From contig OX638333.1 of the NCBI GenBank assembly GCA_951812895.1, forward strand, positions 3,018,001 to 3,082,000: 64,000 nt of DNA. Reading direction: 5' to 3'. This stretch comes from an uncultured Roseovarius sp. GTDB lineage: Bacteria; Pseudomonadota; Alphaproteobacteria; Rhodobacterales; Rhodobacteraceae. A model generated the notes under the pieces. That model searched no databases. It was not told the origin of the DNA and saw only the letters and a list, made by a program, of their open reading frames with translations. Shown piece after piece: positions 63,592-64,000 of this stretch. Both the position numbers and the translations under genes were made by a program. Within the stretch, counting starts at the first letter, position 1, and the number at the start of each line of letters is the position of its first letter.

Positions 63592-64000
63592 TTAATCATT
63601 ACGACCAAGGCACCGCTTGGTCAGTTCATTAGCGGGATACCAAGGGATATGAATATCGACCCAGTTCGACATCCGGCTGCAATAGAGGATAATTTCGGTA
63701 AAGAGTTCCTGCAGCGGTACGACGCCGGCATCGATGACATTTACCGCATCCTCAAGCACATTCTGGCTTTCGGTCAAATGGCAGTAGTGCCCAAGTCGGG
63801 CGATGCCCAGTTCAATCGCGTTAATGGCGGCCACGCGGCGGGCAGCGTCTGGAAAACGGTCCGGCGTGTTCCATAGCTGCCAAAGGCTTTCTTGTACTGT
63901 ACGGAAATAGCCATCTGCCGTGGCCATAGGGCCAAAGGGAATATTGTGGCCTGACCGGGCCAGCATAGACCTGATTTCCTCTGGTTCTTCTGCCCAGACG
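63592..64000 (-). CDS. Partial protein of unknown family (N-terminus outside window)
   Basis: The frame is open to the right edge, giving 135 C-terminal residues and no start. The visible part is helix-rich, with TADGYFRTVQESLWQLWNTPDRF, RLGHYCHLTESQNVLEDAVNVI and YCSRMSNWVDIHIPWYP. I do not recognise the family. It lies 19 bases upstream of the RidA gene on the same strand and probably starts this operon. Confidence 0.6.
   Translation of the reverse strand, partial: VWAEEPEEIRSMLARSGHNIPFGPMATADGYFRTVQESLWQLWNTPDRFPDAARRVAAINAIELGIARLGHYCHLTESQNVLEDAVNVIDAGVVPLQELFTEIILYCSRMSNWVDIHIPWYPANELTKRCLGRND

Noticed and set aside
1-64000. tRNA, rRNA, CRISPR, insertion sequence or prophage
   Set aside because: None was recognised by eye on either strand; a tRNA scan would settle the tRNA point.

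Overview
The window reads as chromosomal DNA of a marine alphaproteobacterium of the order Rhodobacterales (Roseobacter group). The support is inference from gene families and order: a fused SecD-SecF followed by a Mth938-like gene, a ccmABCDG block, the yfgM-like/bamB/der trio, DUF1178 and HutD proteins, tripartite TRAP and molybdate importers, and several Rieske oxygenases of the quaternary-amine type. No rRNA, tRNA, CRISPR array, insertion sequence or prophage was recognised.

Layout. 0-11 kb: end of an Atm1-type ABC exporter, a LysM protein, a LOG-family protein, Fe superoxide dismutase, the yfgM-like/bamB/der group, a fatty-acid desaturase, then a divergent locus of a Rieske oxygenase against a small membrane protein and a TetR regulator. 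11-20 kb: serS, hutD-like, yajC-secDF-tauE-like-Mth938-like, and the cytochrome c maturation operon ccmABCDG. 20-28 kb: a LysR/SDR pair, ptsP, lysC, a YceI protein, an SDR, DUF1178 and Nudix genes. 28-31 kb: modABC. 31-37 kb: a five-gene dpp/opp-type ABC importer with a strong stem-loop after the binding-protein gene. 37-41.5 kb: capsule export genes (kpsC, kpsD/wza-like, kpsS). 41.5-44 kb: ribE, a PAP2 phosphatase and a small ABM-fold protein.

43.8-51.8 kb holds the most distinctive accessory system. A proline-racemase-superfamily gene with a Ser/Cys catalytic pair diverges from a GlxA/GbdR-type AraC regulator. Next comes a tightly coupled operon of a carnitine-monooxygenase-like Rieske oxygenase, a choline-sulfatase-like sulfatase, two short-chain dehydrogenases, a cupin and a carnitine-dehydrogenase-like 3-hydroxyacyl dehydrogenase. 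I infer a catabolic pathway for a quaternary-ammonium compound, perhaps sulfated and hydroxylated. The exact substrate cannot be read from sequence. A TRAP transporter with a universal stress protein and a divergent LysR regulator follows (52-57 kb) and may or may not feed the same pathway.

57-61.4 kb: DUF4202, then glycerol kinase and glycerol-3-phosphate dehydrogenase divergent from a GlpR-type repressor, with AACGAAAA direct repeats between them. 61.4-64 kb: a cobalamin riboswitch in front of an unrecognised 88-residue ORF, a convergent 39-residue membrane mini-protein sharing a bidirectional terminator, and a minus-strand group of a protein of unknown family (cut by the edge), a RidA-family protein and a protein built from two copies of an AWHxH domain. 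A REP-like palindromic element occurs twice, near 2.95 kb and 51.87 kb, in opposite orientations.
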